Translations under genes and position numbers: made by a program
Notes under the pieces: generated by a model
What the model saw: only the letters and a program-made list of their open reading frames with translations
What the model was told of the DNA's origin: nothing
Databases searched by the model: none
Shown: positions 1 to 13,935 of the stretch, one piece after another
How the letters are laid out: each line of letters opens with the position of its first letter
How positions within the stretch are numbered: position 1 is the first letter of the stretch
Source: Aspidiotus rigidus
Taxonomy: Eukaryota; Arthropoda; Insecta; Hemiptera; Diaspididae
Length of the DNA stretch: 64,000 nt
Reading direction: 5' to 3'
NCBI GenBank assembly: GCA_035079385.1
Contig: JAVHKY010000035.1
Location: forward strand, 2,852,001-2,916,000

Positions 1-784
1 ATAATAATAGATAATGATAATAATAATAATAGCTATTATTCTTAACATCCGGATTAGTTAAAGAAGATTGATTATTTTTGAAGAATCTAAACTTTTTCTT
101 TTAAAAAAAGAGTCATTTGTTACCGACGATCCAATAATAACTTTATCATTCAATTTGTCAGAAAAAAAAAGAAAGTTGATCCATTGGGCGGTGTATTTGA
201 TGAAAATGAAATTGGTTTGAGTAGTTTTCTAGAAAATAATTAAGAAGATAAACTGATGGTAAATGTTGAGAAAATAAGAATCTTATTGAAGAAGTAATAG
301 AAAAAAAAAAATACTCAATATTTTTAGAAACCTATATTTCTTTTCTTTGTATTGTATTTTTAAGCAATTTCTTGCATGGTTGATAAAAATATTTAAAAAA
401 AAAACTTGATATAGTACGAGTGAGGTCTCAATTGACGAAAAAGGAAAACAAAATAGATCGAAAAATCAAGAAAAAGAAAAAAAAAAACGGAAATAATAAT
501 ATGTGAAGAAAATGATACCTCTTTGAAATGATTTTTGACTCGCTTTAATTTCACCATATTGTAGGGTTGAGATAAAATAATTAATTTTCCTTTAGAAGCT
601 CTTGTGATAATTTACTATTAATTGAGCTCTTGGTGATGTACGTTCGAATCGTATTTATTCGATAATATTTCAAGAAGAATTCATTATCGTTTCGCCATTC
701 TTGGGTACAGGAGTTGAAGAAATTAAAATCACTCCTGTCGATCTTTCTTTTTAGAGTAATCTTCAAGTTCGAACTACAATTTAA
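1..784. other. AT-rich sequence, no gene seen
   Basis: Positions 1-40 are a degenerate TAA-type microsatellite. The rest is A-rich low-complexity sequence with several poly-A runs. I see no convincing coding or RNA signal. Confidence 0.6.
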
Positions 785-910
785 ATATAGAAACAATGAA
801 AGGCTTTACCGCACATGTAAAACTTTATTTGTCAAAACAATAACGTTCGACTATTGTTTTGACAAATAAAGTTTTACATGTGCGGGTAAAGCCTTTCATT
901 GTTTCTATAT
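785..910. repeat. 126-bp near-perfect palindrome (hairpin)
   Basis: Arms 785-842 and 852-910 are reverse complements over about 58 bp with a single extra G in the right arm, around a 9-nt loop (843-851). The outer ends are the palindrome-like ATATAG/CTATAT. It could be a miniature foldback element or the template of a hairpin RNA. No transposase ends or clear target duplication can be read. Confidence 0.9.
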
Positions 911-3479
911 CGATTAATCTTTGCACGAATAAAATTTACTTCATACAATTTAAATAACAAATTTCTTACGATGGTATAATTGTACTGGATTGACCGTGAG
1001 ATCAAAACTAGGAAAGATACGTGATCGTTTACTTGATAATATTAATAGTGAATATATTTTGTAATATCCACGGTGGTACGTAGCAAATTGATCGGAGTTC
1101 TTTTTTTTTTTTTTTTTTTTCGAAGAAAAAGAGACGAACTCTAAACGTTAGAATGATTGAAAAATGAACAAGAATGTTATTTGAAAACAGTATTTTTTGA
1201 AAAAAAAAATTAAGTCATCACTTTTTTAGGGGATAATATTGTTTTTCTTAGTATTTTTTCTTTGGTAATGTTAACAAATGCCAGCTTTAGCTTCAATTGG
1301 CTTTAAACTAGCTTTTAGAATTTTGCTCCTTAATTATGTATATTAGTACGTGTTTTTTTTTTCGTATTTGAAAATGAGTTTCTTAAATGCAGGGTGTACA
1401 GATTGAAGAGATTTCTGAAAATAGAAGAAAAAAGAATGTACGATAAAGTAAAATCGTTACGCGGGAGATGTAATCATTATGTATTTGTAAACGATGTAAC
1501 GTCTTCCGGTAGTGATAGATTACAGAGAGTTCTCGTAATTCTTCAACACTACAAGTAGAAGAAATGATAAGATACACATGCTCAGTACTCGTAGCGTTAT
1601 TACTTTGTGCAATCGTGTCGTGTCTGGCCTGCAGGAAGGAACTTATCGTGCTATTAAAAACACTCGTGATGAGATTGAAGTACTGTTTATGTGTATTCGA
1701 GGACAGAGGATGACATCATTAATAAAAGTATTTTTGAGTGCTGCCATTTCGTTAGAACATCATCAGCTTCTTCATGATTAAAATCGTAAAGGACTTCAAA
1801 AATTCTCAGAAAATATTGTGAGATTTTTCTGTCGAAAAATTTAGAAATTTGAAATTTTTCAGATTCTTTGTTCTTCTCTAAAACACTTCCTTGCTACTTT
1901 AGCCGATGTCTTCTTTGTTTATCTATCTAACAAGGAGCCAACCGAACCGCAGTCTCAATTGCAATGGCCGGTTTTGAAAGGGTCTTGTATTTAGAAATCG
2001 GTAAATTTCATACTTCATTTCTTCATTGATTATTAAAGTAGAAAGAAAAAGACCTATTAATTCTGTTCTGTCTCTTTTTTCCTCGTTTAATGACGATTTC
2101 TTGCTCAAAGTTTATTCGACTTGTCAGCTTTTTAATTCTTCCTATCTAGTTTTGCACCGCATCTTAAATCCTAGAATATCTTTCCGCAGCAATTTGTGAC
2201 GACTAATCAGTGACTGTCACTTTGAAGATTTTCTGTAAACTTTCTCTTGAGCCAAAGTTCGTCGTTAATTCTACTGAAGTGTGTGTCCCTGCATTTCGTT
2301 GCTTCAATCCCGATGAAAAGAATAAGAAGGTGGTCAGAAAAGTGAATTTCCTATTTTTACAATCTCGATATCAAGAAGGAATAGAATCTGCAATTGTTTG
2401 TCTCCGAAATTGAGCGACCCTATAAGAAAAGCAGTCGAAGGATCCTCCTATTCATTCACTTTCTTCCTTTTTCAAGCGATGTCACGATGTACAATTTACC
2501 TGTCACATATCGCTCTCGCATTTAATTAATGTGCACGATTCGGTCATGACTCTACATCAACGTCTGGACTCGGAAAATCTATGATATAAAATAATAACGT
2601 TTGTAATTTAAATTGTATCTTCGTGGCGTGATTGTTATACATGCAATTGTCCTCGTGCGGTTGTCTAATGCAAACTGAATCGCGGATTTTTTTCCCATTC
2701 TACTCGAGCCTTATTGTAATTTTTGGTTCAATGTCCGGTTGCAATTTGTTACACATGTGAGTATACAGTATATACTATTTAAAAGTGAAACTATTGTCCG
2801 ATGGTCCGCTCAATCTATTTACGCGTATTAGTCCGTCTTTCATGCTGCGTAATATCATGTTGTAGAGGTTTTTCTTTTTTCTTCTTCATCTTCTTCTGAC
2901 CACTTCGACAAACTCTTATCGTAAAATAATGTTTGTTGTCGAGATCAAACTAATATGATGATGATAGAACGAAAATGAACAATAGCAACGAGTAGGTATC
3001 TTCAATGCAACCGCAAGACTCATTTTGAATTGGTACCGCGGAGATTCAACCCAAGCGAACCCCAACGAAGCATATTCTCGTGCATGCCTAGAGAGTTTCA
3101 TGGGGATTGGAAATTGAGAAGGTACAGTCACTATTTTTGTACGAGTATCGAAGATTTTCAATACCTTGCTGTTTTCTCAAACTTTTCCTCACATTTATTC
3201 ATTCAAAATTTATCAGCAAAATCACAGAGGTCAAACATTGTATCCTTAGTAACGTTCACTACAATTTTCTCCTTATTCTGGTCTATTAGTTGTAATAGAT
3301 TACGTGTCCTGCGAGAAAAGAAGAAAACAATTCTCCAAGTCTTTAAATCAGTTGTCAATGTCAACCTGACACGGATATTTCCGGAGATGTACTCTGTTTT
3401 CAGGGTACTTTCTATTGTTTCAAAGTAGTTTGAGGTCTGCGCGGAGGTCAAGGTAAGACAAGAACGAAATAGAAACTTG
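911..3479. other. Non-coding, nothing recognised
   Basis: AT-rich sequence with poly-T near 1100-1120. Short ORFs exist but none has a domain, a plausible signal peptide or supported splice sites. Confidence 0.5.
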
Positions 3480-3840
3480 GCGCACTCAGCAACTACGGAC
3501 GAGAAGGGTAGAATGACTCACTACTACAATGCCGAATGCAAGGAGGAAACCAATAAGAGAAACCAAAACCGAACGAAAAGAAACAAACCAAGGAAAACAT
3601 GAAGAAAGAGAGGAGAGAGAGTGGAAAGGAAGGTTATCTGTGCTTACCATAACGAAGAAGGAGGAACAGCAGGAGGAGGAGAGTAAGAGGCGAAGAAAGA
3701 TTATCAAGAAGTGAAAAAAACCCCAAAAAAAAGGAACAAAATCAAGAGAGGAAGAAAGAGAGAGAGAAAAAAACAAAGACAAACAAACAAGGAAAAAGAG
3801 GGAAGACAAAATAACTGAAACTAAAAGAAGTTGGAGTCTT
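3480..3840. repeat. Purine-rich (GA) low-complexity tract
   Basis: The + strand is almost entirely A and G over about 330 bp. The Lys/Glu/Arg-rich + strand ORF and the Ser/Phe/Leu-rich - strand ORF here are by-products of this skew, not genes. Confidence 0.75.
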
Positions 3841-4439
3841 AGAAAAGAAAACGTTCATTCAAGAGGATGTTATAGCGATTTCATAATTTTCGAGTATCAA
3901 CCCTTTCCAACATGAGCATTCAAAGTGCATGAGAACCTCAGTCCCACGAAGCAAAAGTTTGAAAAGGGCCTTGTTTCTTTCGGTATCAATGTACGCTCTT
4001 AACGAATTTAAAGCAAACACTCGGTCTCGCCGATATTGAAGGAAGAACAATCGTGGCAAGCCAATTCATGCATATTGGTAGGGGGACCTGAGGGTTTCGA
4101 AAGTGTAATATGTAGACTGGAGTTTGAGAGGACCCGAAATGCATTTGAGTAGGCGAATCCATGTAGGCAATTTAGGGAGGATATTTGCAGAGTCTAAAGT
4201 TTTCCTGTTGGGGTTGATGTTGATATTCAGATCACTGGCGCGTGCTATCCAAAGAATGACATCTTTCCCTTTGCGAAACATACCAGGGAAAAGAGAAATC
4301 GAAATGAGTTCCCATGGATGTACCTAACGAAAACAGCGTGCTCGTGGCAGGATGCACTAGGATGAGTCATGGGATGGTTATGTCCAAAGAGGTGTGTCTT
4401 TTCCTATGTATATCAAATTCATAGCGGCTATTCTAGATA
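3841..4439. other. Unassigned; possible 3' flank of the neighbouring PLE
   Basis: Two - strand ORF traces of about 70 codons follow the GIY-YIG remnant of the PLE immediately to the right. I do not recognise either. They may be the decayed 3' end of that element. Confidence 0.3.
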
Positions 4440-5620
4440 ATATTTAAAAGATCGAAATGGCAGCCAAATTCCATAGTGACCTGGTTCTTGAGGTCTTGGC
4501 GAACATGAATGAACCTAATCTTAGGTATGATCTGGAATTCAAGTTTTTGGCGACTGCAGACGAACGGTCACGCGTTCTGTGAGCTTCAAGATGTTCTTTA
4601 GGTCTGAGTCGGATACCAAGGTCCGTCTGGCCGACATAATTGGAGTTGCCTATACCACAATTGTCCTTGGAAACGTCAGATCTTTTTCCAGGTAAGAAGG
4701 AAAGCATCTTTTAAATAGAAAGGTGGCCTACCGATCACCAAGTGTAAAACGCATACGAATCTAGCGTGACCTCGTCGGTGAGGAATCAATTGGAAAGAGG
4801 GAGGATCCTTACAAGCTCGTTACATTCGTTCGTGCGAGCGATCAAATAAATGTTCTTTCCTCTCTGAATTCGTTGATTTGAGGGGAAGAGAACACAGTCT
4901 ATGAATCATGAAGTGGAAAACTCTACGAATTTTTGGTTATGGTGGTGCAGTGAAAAACCGTAGATGGATTTCCGAAAGATTTCATATTTGGGATTGAGCT
5001 CATCGTTGTCAGGTTCCAACGTTACATTGAGGTCCAAGAATTTGAGAGATTCCATCCCCTCTCAACCGTGAACTCGAGAGCCGAATGTGTGTCGTTGATA
5101 TTTCTAAAAAATGAATCTAATTCTAAGATAATAAGATGAAGACTTGAAAAAAAAACTAATCTATGACGTCATCAAATTGTGACGTCACAGACACGGACTT
5201 GGGAGCTATATGTATATGATAGGAAGGAGGAAGACTTGAGATAATCTGGGGACTTTGAGAAATTTCGTCCTCTGAGCAATATATGACACTACCTTGAGGT
5301 TGCCGGCCGGCCGGCCGGACGGCGGACATTTTTCCGAAAAATCCCTCGATAAAACAGGTTCCCTGTTGAAACATTGTCTACATATTGGATTCAATGTTGA
5401 ACGCAGGCGGACTAACGGTGATTGAGAAGCGTTTCATTCTCAAAATGGCCAATAAATTCGTCCACGACGATGGTTGGCTTATTGGTACGCCATTAGGAAA
5501 TCCCTGGACCACATATTTGAAGGCACTAAGATTGCGTATTAGACTTTGGAAGATGGTCATCTCTAGCGGAATGATTTTCTGTTATAGGTTAGAAAATTCT
5601 CTGAATAAGTACAGATGAGG
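4440..5620 (-). mobile_element. Penelope-like element, decayed copy (PLE-4)
   Basis: Read on the minus strand from right to left, frameshifted pieces occur in the order expected for a Penelope-like element. An RT palm motif, F-P-N-G-V-P-I-S (about 5500-5480), stands for the usual G-x-PMG-x-P-x-S. A YVDNV trace of the YVDD box is near 5380. A K-F-L-D-L-N motif (about 5040-5025) is followed by Y-E-I-F-R-K. A GIY-YIG endonuclease remnant at 4690-4560 shows N-Y-V-G-Q-T, a following arginine, and E-H-L. The catalytic YVDD is altered and stop codons and frameshifts are many, so this is a dead copy. A dispersed repeat (about 5140-5345) interrupts it. Family assignment rests on motif order only. Confidence 0.6.
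5140..5345. repeat. Dispersed repeat fragment with two TGACGTCA palindromes
   Basis: It contains TGACGTCA at 5164 and 5180 and a CCGG-rich stretch near 5303-5320. The twin-palindrome layout matches the larger composite repeats near 14.5 and 20.6 kb. It separates the YVDNV and FLDL motifs of the host PLE, so it looks like a later insertion. Confidence 0.5.
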
Positions 5621-8600
5621 GTAATTTGAGGTATGATCAGTGTATGCTTCCTAAGATGGATTGAAATACGAACTTGTGCGAGAAGGTATTTCAATTTTTA
5701 CGAACTGGGATCGTCATCTTAAGGCAAACGTCTTCACTGTCGAAGTTCATCTGCTTTAGAAGAAATTTATGGAGGATCTTCTTTCAGGAAATAGCTCGGC
5801 GTTTATACGAAAGTATATACGTACATCAGACCTCCCATATATTGTTCGTACCTATAAATTTCTTCAAAACTTACCCTGTGTCGCGTCGTATCGTCATTCA
5901 AAACTAATTACGATCTGGAGACACCTATAGTGAGTTCTGCTTTCCTGTCATCTTTATATTTTCCATTCATCCTCTCTTCCTTTCCTCTTTGTTCTATGAC
6001 CTACATCCTCTTCGACCGTACGCTCATGATGCATCTGTATTTCCCGTCAACGCTAAACGGTGATATAAATTAAGCCGTATATACTCTCTACCCACACGCG
6101 AACACATGGTTGGGCGGGCGACTGTTTGAACAAACGTTACTGCGAACATTATTAGTGCCTTCACGTTTGCCCCTTCAATTTATCTTTATTTCCGCACCTA
6201 TTTCGTACTCATTCCTACTTGAATTCAACCAGTATGACCTTAGGTACTGTTTCTCGGGAAATCATCTCGTTTCTACGAACAATAACGATTCTGCGAATCA
6301 ATTATAGCAATTTTTAGAAAATCGTATTGGTGGAAATGAATGACTTAAGTACTACTCAACTTCGAAGCTTCTTTCAATTCAATGAGTTCGGAAAGATTCA
6401 TTGGTCCGCGAGGGGGAGAGAAAGTTGAAAAATCGAGTAGGTGAAATTTCGGAAAATGAAGCAGGAGTATAGTTTTTCAATATTCTTCCATTAGATGATA
6501 CACTACAGAATACAAAGTTGAAGGAGAAAGACTGCTCGCCAGCTGGCTTCATGAACGAGTCACGGAGACACTGTATATTGATGAGAAAAAAAGAAAGAAA
6601 TGAGAAGAAGAAAAGATATAAGATACGAGAGCGTGATAAATTTTAGGCTGAGAGAAGATGATATCATAAATGTTTGTTGCCGATCTTGATTATTAGTCAT
6701 CGTCGTGATTAATTTATCTGTATTTTTCTCGTTCGCTAAATTACGAAGTAGCTTCTCGTCATTTGTACGCACTCGTTTGTAGTGCACAGCATAGTAAGTA
6801 AGTATGTCGAAATGTTGATTATGCTTCATGTTTTGACGACGGAAATAAATTCTCTATTCTTATTGAAAACAACGTTGATACGTTAAAATTTCTTACTGGG
6901 GCAAGTCACTCTTAGATCTTATGATTTTTCTTCTCAATTAAATTTCAACTTGTGAATCGTCTCAAACTTACCCCCCTACATCAAGTTCAATCTCCTTCTG
7001 TACCAAATTCGTCTTCTAAGTACCCCAATCTATGACCATCTTTCTATCATGCTTTATTCCTCCACTATCTGTGTACTTATCGTAATTATTTTCAATTAAA
7101 CCTTTCTGTCCTTATCGTATCAATTTCTATCGTCCTCTTTTAAAATTTGTTTTTCAAAGTGTATACGACATTGATTTTTCAATACCTACCACTTTTAATC
7201 TAATGTCCATCCTTATATGTATTGCTATTCATATTTTTTGTTTTCAGTGGCGTCGAGGGAAGGGGTAAGGGAGAGAAAACATGTACCAACTGGTCTGCTT
7301 TCGTTTTGTTTTGTGCTAACTCTGTGGTGTCTTATTGGGGAAGTTCCCCTTCTTTCTCTCTTCCGTTCGCTACACCACCTATAATCCAAGTTTTTAATCT
7401 GGGTGTCGTAAGGAAGCTGAAAGCCTGTTGATAATCAGCTTTTTGTGAATTTTGTCTTGATCCGTACAAATTGAAACTTGTTTAATCAAAAATCTGAAGA
7501 CACTAGGTGAGTTGTACAGATATAAATTTTATTATATTCAGGGATAGGAGGGCAAAGTGAGTTTTTGACCAAGATGGACGCACCCGGAAGTTTTCTAGAG
7601 TCGCCGGATAGAATTTGGCAATTTAGCGAGAATAGGGGTTTGGAATTGACAAAAATATTTTCGAAGAAGAGAATTTTAAACCATTTCTCGTTGTTCATAT
7701 TGTAATCAAATAAAGAGCTTCTAAGGGAGGCCTTTGGGATCTATAAGGGTTGGAGGAACGAATGAAAATTTTTTAGTCATTGGTGAAGAGAGAGAAGGGG
7801 CATTATTGGTTGCTAGAAAAAGTAGGACACTAAAAGCTTCTCTCTGGGAGATCCGTTTTGAACTAGGTGAGGTAGGTTGTACTCTGTATACTTGAATTAT
7901 CATAGTTCTATTTGGGAAAAAACTTTGATGTACATTTGGAGGTTCACCTTGAAGTCCAATTTTGTAAAGTTTGACTGAGATGAAGTCTCTCCATATCAGG
8001 GAGAAGATTCTTGAAGGTCGAAGAAATTTTGTGTAGAGTTGAATCTTAGATCTGCAAGGGCTTGTGTAGTGTTGCGTACTGCTTGCTGGAAGGGAGAGAG
8101 AAAGTTGTTGAAGTTTAGCAACCAAGTTTTTTTTTTTGTTGAGGATCTTTTAAAATGGTCTGCCGAGGATTCAAGATAGAGTCATGGAACGGTATGAAAT
8201 AGGAATGAGGGATCTGACTTGGGTTTTAAGAACGGAAGACTGATAACAGTTCTTTGAAAGAGAAGGTAGATGTTACGAGTGAAGGTGGAATTGACAACAA
8301 CTATAACGTGAGATGTAGTGGGGCTCCATATTGTATAAGATTCAGTCTCCAGCTGGTGGCTGCACTTATTTTCACGTTCTGCTTTTTTAGCGTTGAATCA
8401 TGTCATCGAAGCACAGAAAAATGATACAAACGCAGACTTGATTCTGTATAAGATACAGTCCCATTGTATCTTAGGAAGAGGAAATTGGAAAACAAATTCG
8501 GGCAGTGCAATGCGTTTTTTTTGGATGACAAAAAATTAGAGGTTCCAGCATAAACATTGGGGATTTAGAAAAAATTTGAAATCTAAGGGCAGTAATAGTC

Positions 8601-11600
8601 CTAATTGAAAGTAAATATTTTTTCTCTTTAGTCAACTTTAGAAACGTCTTACTTTTCGAGGTATCTCAATTGAAATACGGACATATTCTTATGAGAAAAA
8701 TGTATGCATTCACCTTCTCAGCCTTATCACTTTGACTGGATAGTGGCGCGCTCTGATGGATCCACGGCCTGAATTAGGGTAAAAGTTATTTACCTTGTCT
8801 ATGTAAATGTTATCTAATCCAGGAGAGGCATTTCGATGGTCATCTGCAGTTAGGCGAAGTTCTTCCGTTTGGGGGGTAAGAATATTCATTAATTTTATTG
8901 TTGACATTCATAAAATTATAAGGTGGAACCGTAGTTGGTAAGTTTTGTAATATTATGACAGCTAAATCCTTCTGAAACCCAAGTATTCTTCTCTATCTCC
9001 TGCTCGCGAGACCGTCCGGATGGTGATGTTTTTATTCGTCACGGCTGCCACCCTATTTCTAAAAAGACTGATTCGTGTTCTTCCTGCGCGCGCGTTGCTT
9101 TACACTATGCATTGGCAAATCTCTCTTCGACTCCTCTTTGCTACCTGCATCAGTTTCCAAACTCCATTTTACAAATACGTTAGAAAAAGTACCATTGTTC
9201 GAAAGTTTCTTCATGTCTTGCTGAAGAGAGATACAGAATCGCTATGATTTGGTTTCTTCCTGGAACAGACAAGAGTTCTCGTTTGGAACGGGTTTCTTCA
9301 TAGGATGTAAAGTCGGCTTGGATCCCGTTTGAGTTGTGAGTTATAGGTAGGTTTTCTGGTGCTGCTGGAGCACGCGCTCCATTGACGTTTTCATCATTGT
9401 AGTACCTACCGACATTTTTGATGTTGTAGGAGACGCTCTGCCAAATTCTGCCTTAAAAGTGAGAGGAAGTTGTAAGCCCGTTAGCGTTACCCAAAAGATA
9501 CCTAGGAAGTCGGCTTTCACATCACGTAGATGTTTCTAGAAATGCTATAAAAGTGTCTGGCTCAAGCTTCCTCCACAGCTATCAGCAATATTGGTCCACA
9601 TGAGATTGAAGGGATTTATCTTTTCTCCTTCAAGATAGAGATGATGGAATCGTGCCACGAATGTTTGATGGCTGGAGTGTGGGTACCAGTGTTAGGGGTC
9701 GATCTAGTTCTCCTGGCCTTTCATCGTGATGTCTGTATCCTGCAGATGTCAGTGAGCGGTACGACGCCAACCATGAAGTGAATAAAAGAGCTGCGTTCGG
9801 ATTCCAGCTGAATGATATGACGATTGAGGGTATCCTTATTGTGTTTCTTAATCGAGTCCATTTGGGGCCACCTGTTCTCCCCAGTCTGGTAGAACACACT
9901 TTTATTAACGTAGCTTACACGATGTCGGTAGAGCGCATGCTACTGGCATTTCTAGTGGTTTTTAGGATCAGCGGGATCCCTTCTAACCATCATGAAACTT
10001 GATCAAGTTTATGAGATGGCTTCAAATTCAATCTTTTCAAAGAAATCTAAGAACTCTGCTATTCTTTTAATATCTCATACGAAATTCATGAAAAAAAAAG
10101 GAACTGGACGAAAGTTTTTGAACTGTCCCATCCGTTTCTTCCAATTATAGTTCTTGAGTGTACACGGACCCTGATGATCTTGTACACCGTACATGTATTG
10201 TGTGTGTATATCTTTGTCCGTGGAATTGAAAATGAATATAAACAGAAATGGACGTAGAATTATACTTTATTTTTTTGTACGTAGGCATAATTATGAGGAC
10301 GAGCAATTGAGCGGTAGGTTTTTATTGTATACCCATACAGACAGTCGTAGACATTGAGTCTGCGCAAGCTGCACCTGTTCGTTGATGGTGATCAATTCTC
10401 GATTATTCTGTCGAAGGCTCTCTAGTGGAGCCAGAAAACCGAATAAGACGAGTCCGTGAGACCAACCAACGAGTAAGGTAGAGGTGTATCCGCGTGTAAT
10501 TATAATGTTGCCCGCGATTTTCGCTCGATTAAATACGAGTATAATCATCTTCCAAGTTTACTCCACTCTGCTCAGTCTACATCCTTCACGCTATTCTATA
10601 CTATATGCTACTCGACAATCCTCATTGTCTTCGTCGTAATAATAAAACAAAATATAAAAAATACCGGTACCGGTATCGCGACCACTATTAAAAACCATAC
10701 GGCGAAGAGGGATTCGGGCTGAATAGAGTAGGTACACGTACACCCGCAGCGCCGCGTATTCACAACGACGGTAGTCGCCCGACCATTCTGTGGTTCCGAT
10801 CGTCACAATAGTCAGTCTGCGGTTCTTCGTCATCCGGCGTGGTTGTTGATGTCGGTGCGTTGTTGTGGCAAAATCCCCGACTATTCTCGTGTTCGGTCGT
10901 GAATCATAAGTGCTGAAGCGAAAGTGGTGTTTTTCTTTCCGGGACCAAGATTCGTAATATTTTTGTGCGTGAATTCGCTATTCATCCCGAATATTATTAT
11001 TAGAAACCGGTGTAAAAACCTATTTAACCTTTGCTCGCTCGCGGTGTTCGCCAAAGTCAAGTACAGTGTCCGCCCCTCGTTTTTTCTCGCTTTAACAGAC
11101 AGTGGTCTCTATTTTGGATTGTAGGTATATAAATATTATAAAAGGAGAAATTGGCTTCAATTTTTCTTTTCTTTCTTCTTCTACATCACGCAGTCTCCGG
11201 TTGGAACGATGAATGATATACGACCTGTTGTCTGCACGTTATGTTTGACTGGCCAGGTGAATTTACATAATTATACCGTATAAGCAGTTTCTTCAGTTTA
11301 TTCCTGCACCGAACTAGCCCGTTATCGATAAGTAATAATACGAGCTAGCCGAAAAAGAAAACCTGAATCGAAGAAGGTTGTATACCATCTTCAATAGTTT
11401 ATGTCTATACAATACCTGTGTTGGACATATCGATTTCGAGCGTTCGCCACATATTCGTGATTGGCTGGTAGAATATTATTTTTATTTTGTTCAGTGCACG
11501 ATCAGCAAGTTTCGTGATAAGAATACGAAGAAAAGCTTATTGTTGGTGGGTGAGTGAGAGAGAGAACTGGTGACGCTTACTTTTTTACAAAGAATAAAGT

Positions 11601-13344
11601 CTCTTCCTGTTGAAAGTTGATTACAAAGTTTACCATGATCGGCGATCCGCAATTTTTCATAACGCGGAAGACGAATTACCAGTAGTTGTAAAGTTGTACG
11701 TAATACCTTGAAGAGAGAAAGAAAAAAAAAGACGATAGTCGCTTAGTCAAGAAATTATCACTTCAGTTCGTCGATAATATTAATTATCGTGTTTAACGTT
11801 GCAACCTATAGGTGTATAGTACTACCTGTTCTGACCAGAATATTATTTCCTGGCCAAATGAGTGCCACTTGGAAAAGAATCCAACATCGATAATATCCTG
11901 TAATTCTACCGGTAGAGCAAGATTCTTAATTCAAGCCCTAAATGCAAAATATTTCGCTCCCCTTATCATTCTCAAACAAGTACGACAAAGCCTGTTTCTC
12001 TTATTATCTCTCACTGATCTTGCGTCTAGGTCGTGTCAGTCTTTTGATTCACTTTGTGAAGAGCGCCCCTTTCAAATTTAAATAGAATTCTGCGCACACA
12101 ATGATCTTCATAAAAACACGTCAACGTGTACACTTGTCAAAGTTGAGCTATTCTTTCTGAGAAAGGAGCGTTTTTATCTGGCGTGCACATGTACTTATAA
12201 TACATGGTCCATGCAAAGTGTATGTTCGATATAATACGCGGAATTTGCATAGAAGGCGTGATATGCTTGTCTTGAAAGTGTGTATAAAAAGTAGATACTA
12301 CGTACGGGGACGCCTACAAAAAAAATTGTTGGCATCGTTTATATTATAGTAATAATAATATTGCTCCTTGGTTATCTGTAATTAAGATGGTTTTATGACT
12401 GTACAAGATTAAGCGATACATGTGATGAACGCTCGAAATCGGATATCCGCGCAGTCGGTGAAACTGCTTATACTGTTTGGAAACGCGAGGTAACTCCGAC
12501 GACGTTGTCTTTTTTAATCCGTGGTATGAGGCCGAGGCGACATCGACCGAGAGTCGTTATGGCGCCCTTAAAATTTTCGATGGAAGAGCGATATCGAGTG
12601 CAGTGCCCCGTGTTTAACCTCTATTTGTCATCGTGTGGACGCGTAGGAATGAGACGCGAATTACGATGATGACGTCTTGGGTAGATGATCTTCGAGCACT
12701 ATCAATTTAATCGCTACCTTCATATTCAAGATCCTACATATCCGCAGCTGTAATGGTTTGTAGGTATTGACGTATTCGAACGAAATTTAGGCGTGTCGAG
12801 TATTTTCGTGCGAATATTTGCGTTAGATAATCTCCCGGAAACGCCTATTGTTCTGCTCTATACGTTTCGAAGTTGGATACATTCGTTCTTCGCAAAACCG
12901 CTGCATTGATCTTTGAAATTATGTTCACATAGGTATACGAAGAGAGGCACAGGCTATTGAGACGTCAGATCCGGGATTGTTCTTCTTGTTCGAACGTTAT
13001 TGTCTGCGTTCATATTTCACGTTATTTGCAATGATTTCTTTCAGTATTTGCAGTGGGAAAGATCACGTTTGAAATATGTAGACGTTTTTGAGAGTGATTT
13101 TGAGGAACAATCTCTTGGATATAGGAGTTGAAAGCTTTGGAACTAGGACCCTGGCTGGTTACTAAATTATGGAGCGGTTTTGATCCCGAGAAAAAAATTG
13201 TTTGCAGCCTCGAAATCCACCTCAATGTCAGGGTCAATGCATTGAAGTCGTCACGAGGAAATATTTTTCCCGGTATTTTCTTCACATATCTTCAAAAGTA
13301 TTATGAGAAGGATCGAACCATTTCTTATCAACAGGGGACCTGTG
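5621..13344. other. Long non-coding stretch upstream of the rhotekin coding region
   Basis: I found no coding exon with domain support. ORFs up to 134 codons occur (for example 7721-8125 on the minus strand) but look like chance. The part around 10.5-12.9 kb is richer in CpG and has no repeats I can see, so it may be unique sequence. It could hold a promoter or 5' UTR exon of the downstream gene, but no sequence feature proves this. Confidence 0.45.
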
Positions 13345-13548
13345 CTATAAGAGAGACTCTTTGAAAATTTTGGCGTCCCGCCGTCCCTGCAATGTTCCGA
13401 GAATTTTTCCAAGTCCCCCTCCTATCATATAAAGCTTAAAGCCTAAAGTTTTTCCAAGTCCCGAAAATAATGACGTGACAACTTGAACGCGCTGCAATTT
13501 CAAGGAAGCCGTCGTTTTTCCAAGTCCAACAGGGGAAATTTTTCCGAG

Positions 13549-13607
<59 letters not shown>

Positions 13608-13935
13608 ACGTCATCAATCTGGGTCGCTCGCGCCCGCGCTCGCGGACGAAAATTTCCTGAAAGTACCCTCAACAAAAGGGATAGCGCGTTCCCCGCTAAA
13701 AACTGACTTATTCTAATAAAAGAGTTGGACTTCGGAAAATGTCGACTTCGTAACTATGTATAATAGGTGGAGGACTTGGAAACTTCCGACTTTCTTCTTC
13801 CAAGCTGTATATCATGATGCGAGGCAGACTTAACAGAATTTCGACTTTTTTCCGAGTCCCCCACCTATCATATATAACTTGGAACTGACCTGCTCTAATG
13901 AAGGAATTGGATCCATGTCTCCCTCTTCTCATATA
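13345..13935. repeat. Cluster of short dispersed repeats around TTTTTCCAAGTCC
   Basis: Several imperfect copies of a motif with (A/T)TTTTTCCAAGTCCC, often followed by a CTATCATATA-type stretch, occur roughly every 50-80 bp. The reverse-complement version recurs at 26.2-26.6 kb, and related copies are at 46.6 kb and 49.9 kb. A TGACGTCA lies at 13606. Confidence 0.6.
13560..13602. repeat. (CT)n microsatellite
   Basis: About 21 CT dinucleotides, preceded by a run of C. Minus-strand ORFs across it contain Arg-Glu repeats that are artefacts. Confidence 0.95.

Noticed and set aside
3486..3809. 107-codon minus-strand and 61-codon plus-strand ORFs
   Set aside because: Both are produced by a purine-rich low-complexity tract; their composition is extremely biased and they carry no domain.
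7721..8125. 134-codon minus-strand ORF
   Set aside because: No recognised domain and no context; length is within chance for 64 kb read in six frames.
13345..13675. Arg-Glu repeat proteins on the minus strand
   Set aside because: They are translations of a CT microsatellite and adjoining short repeats.
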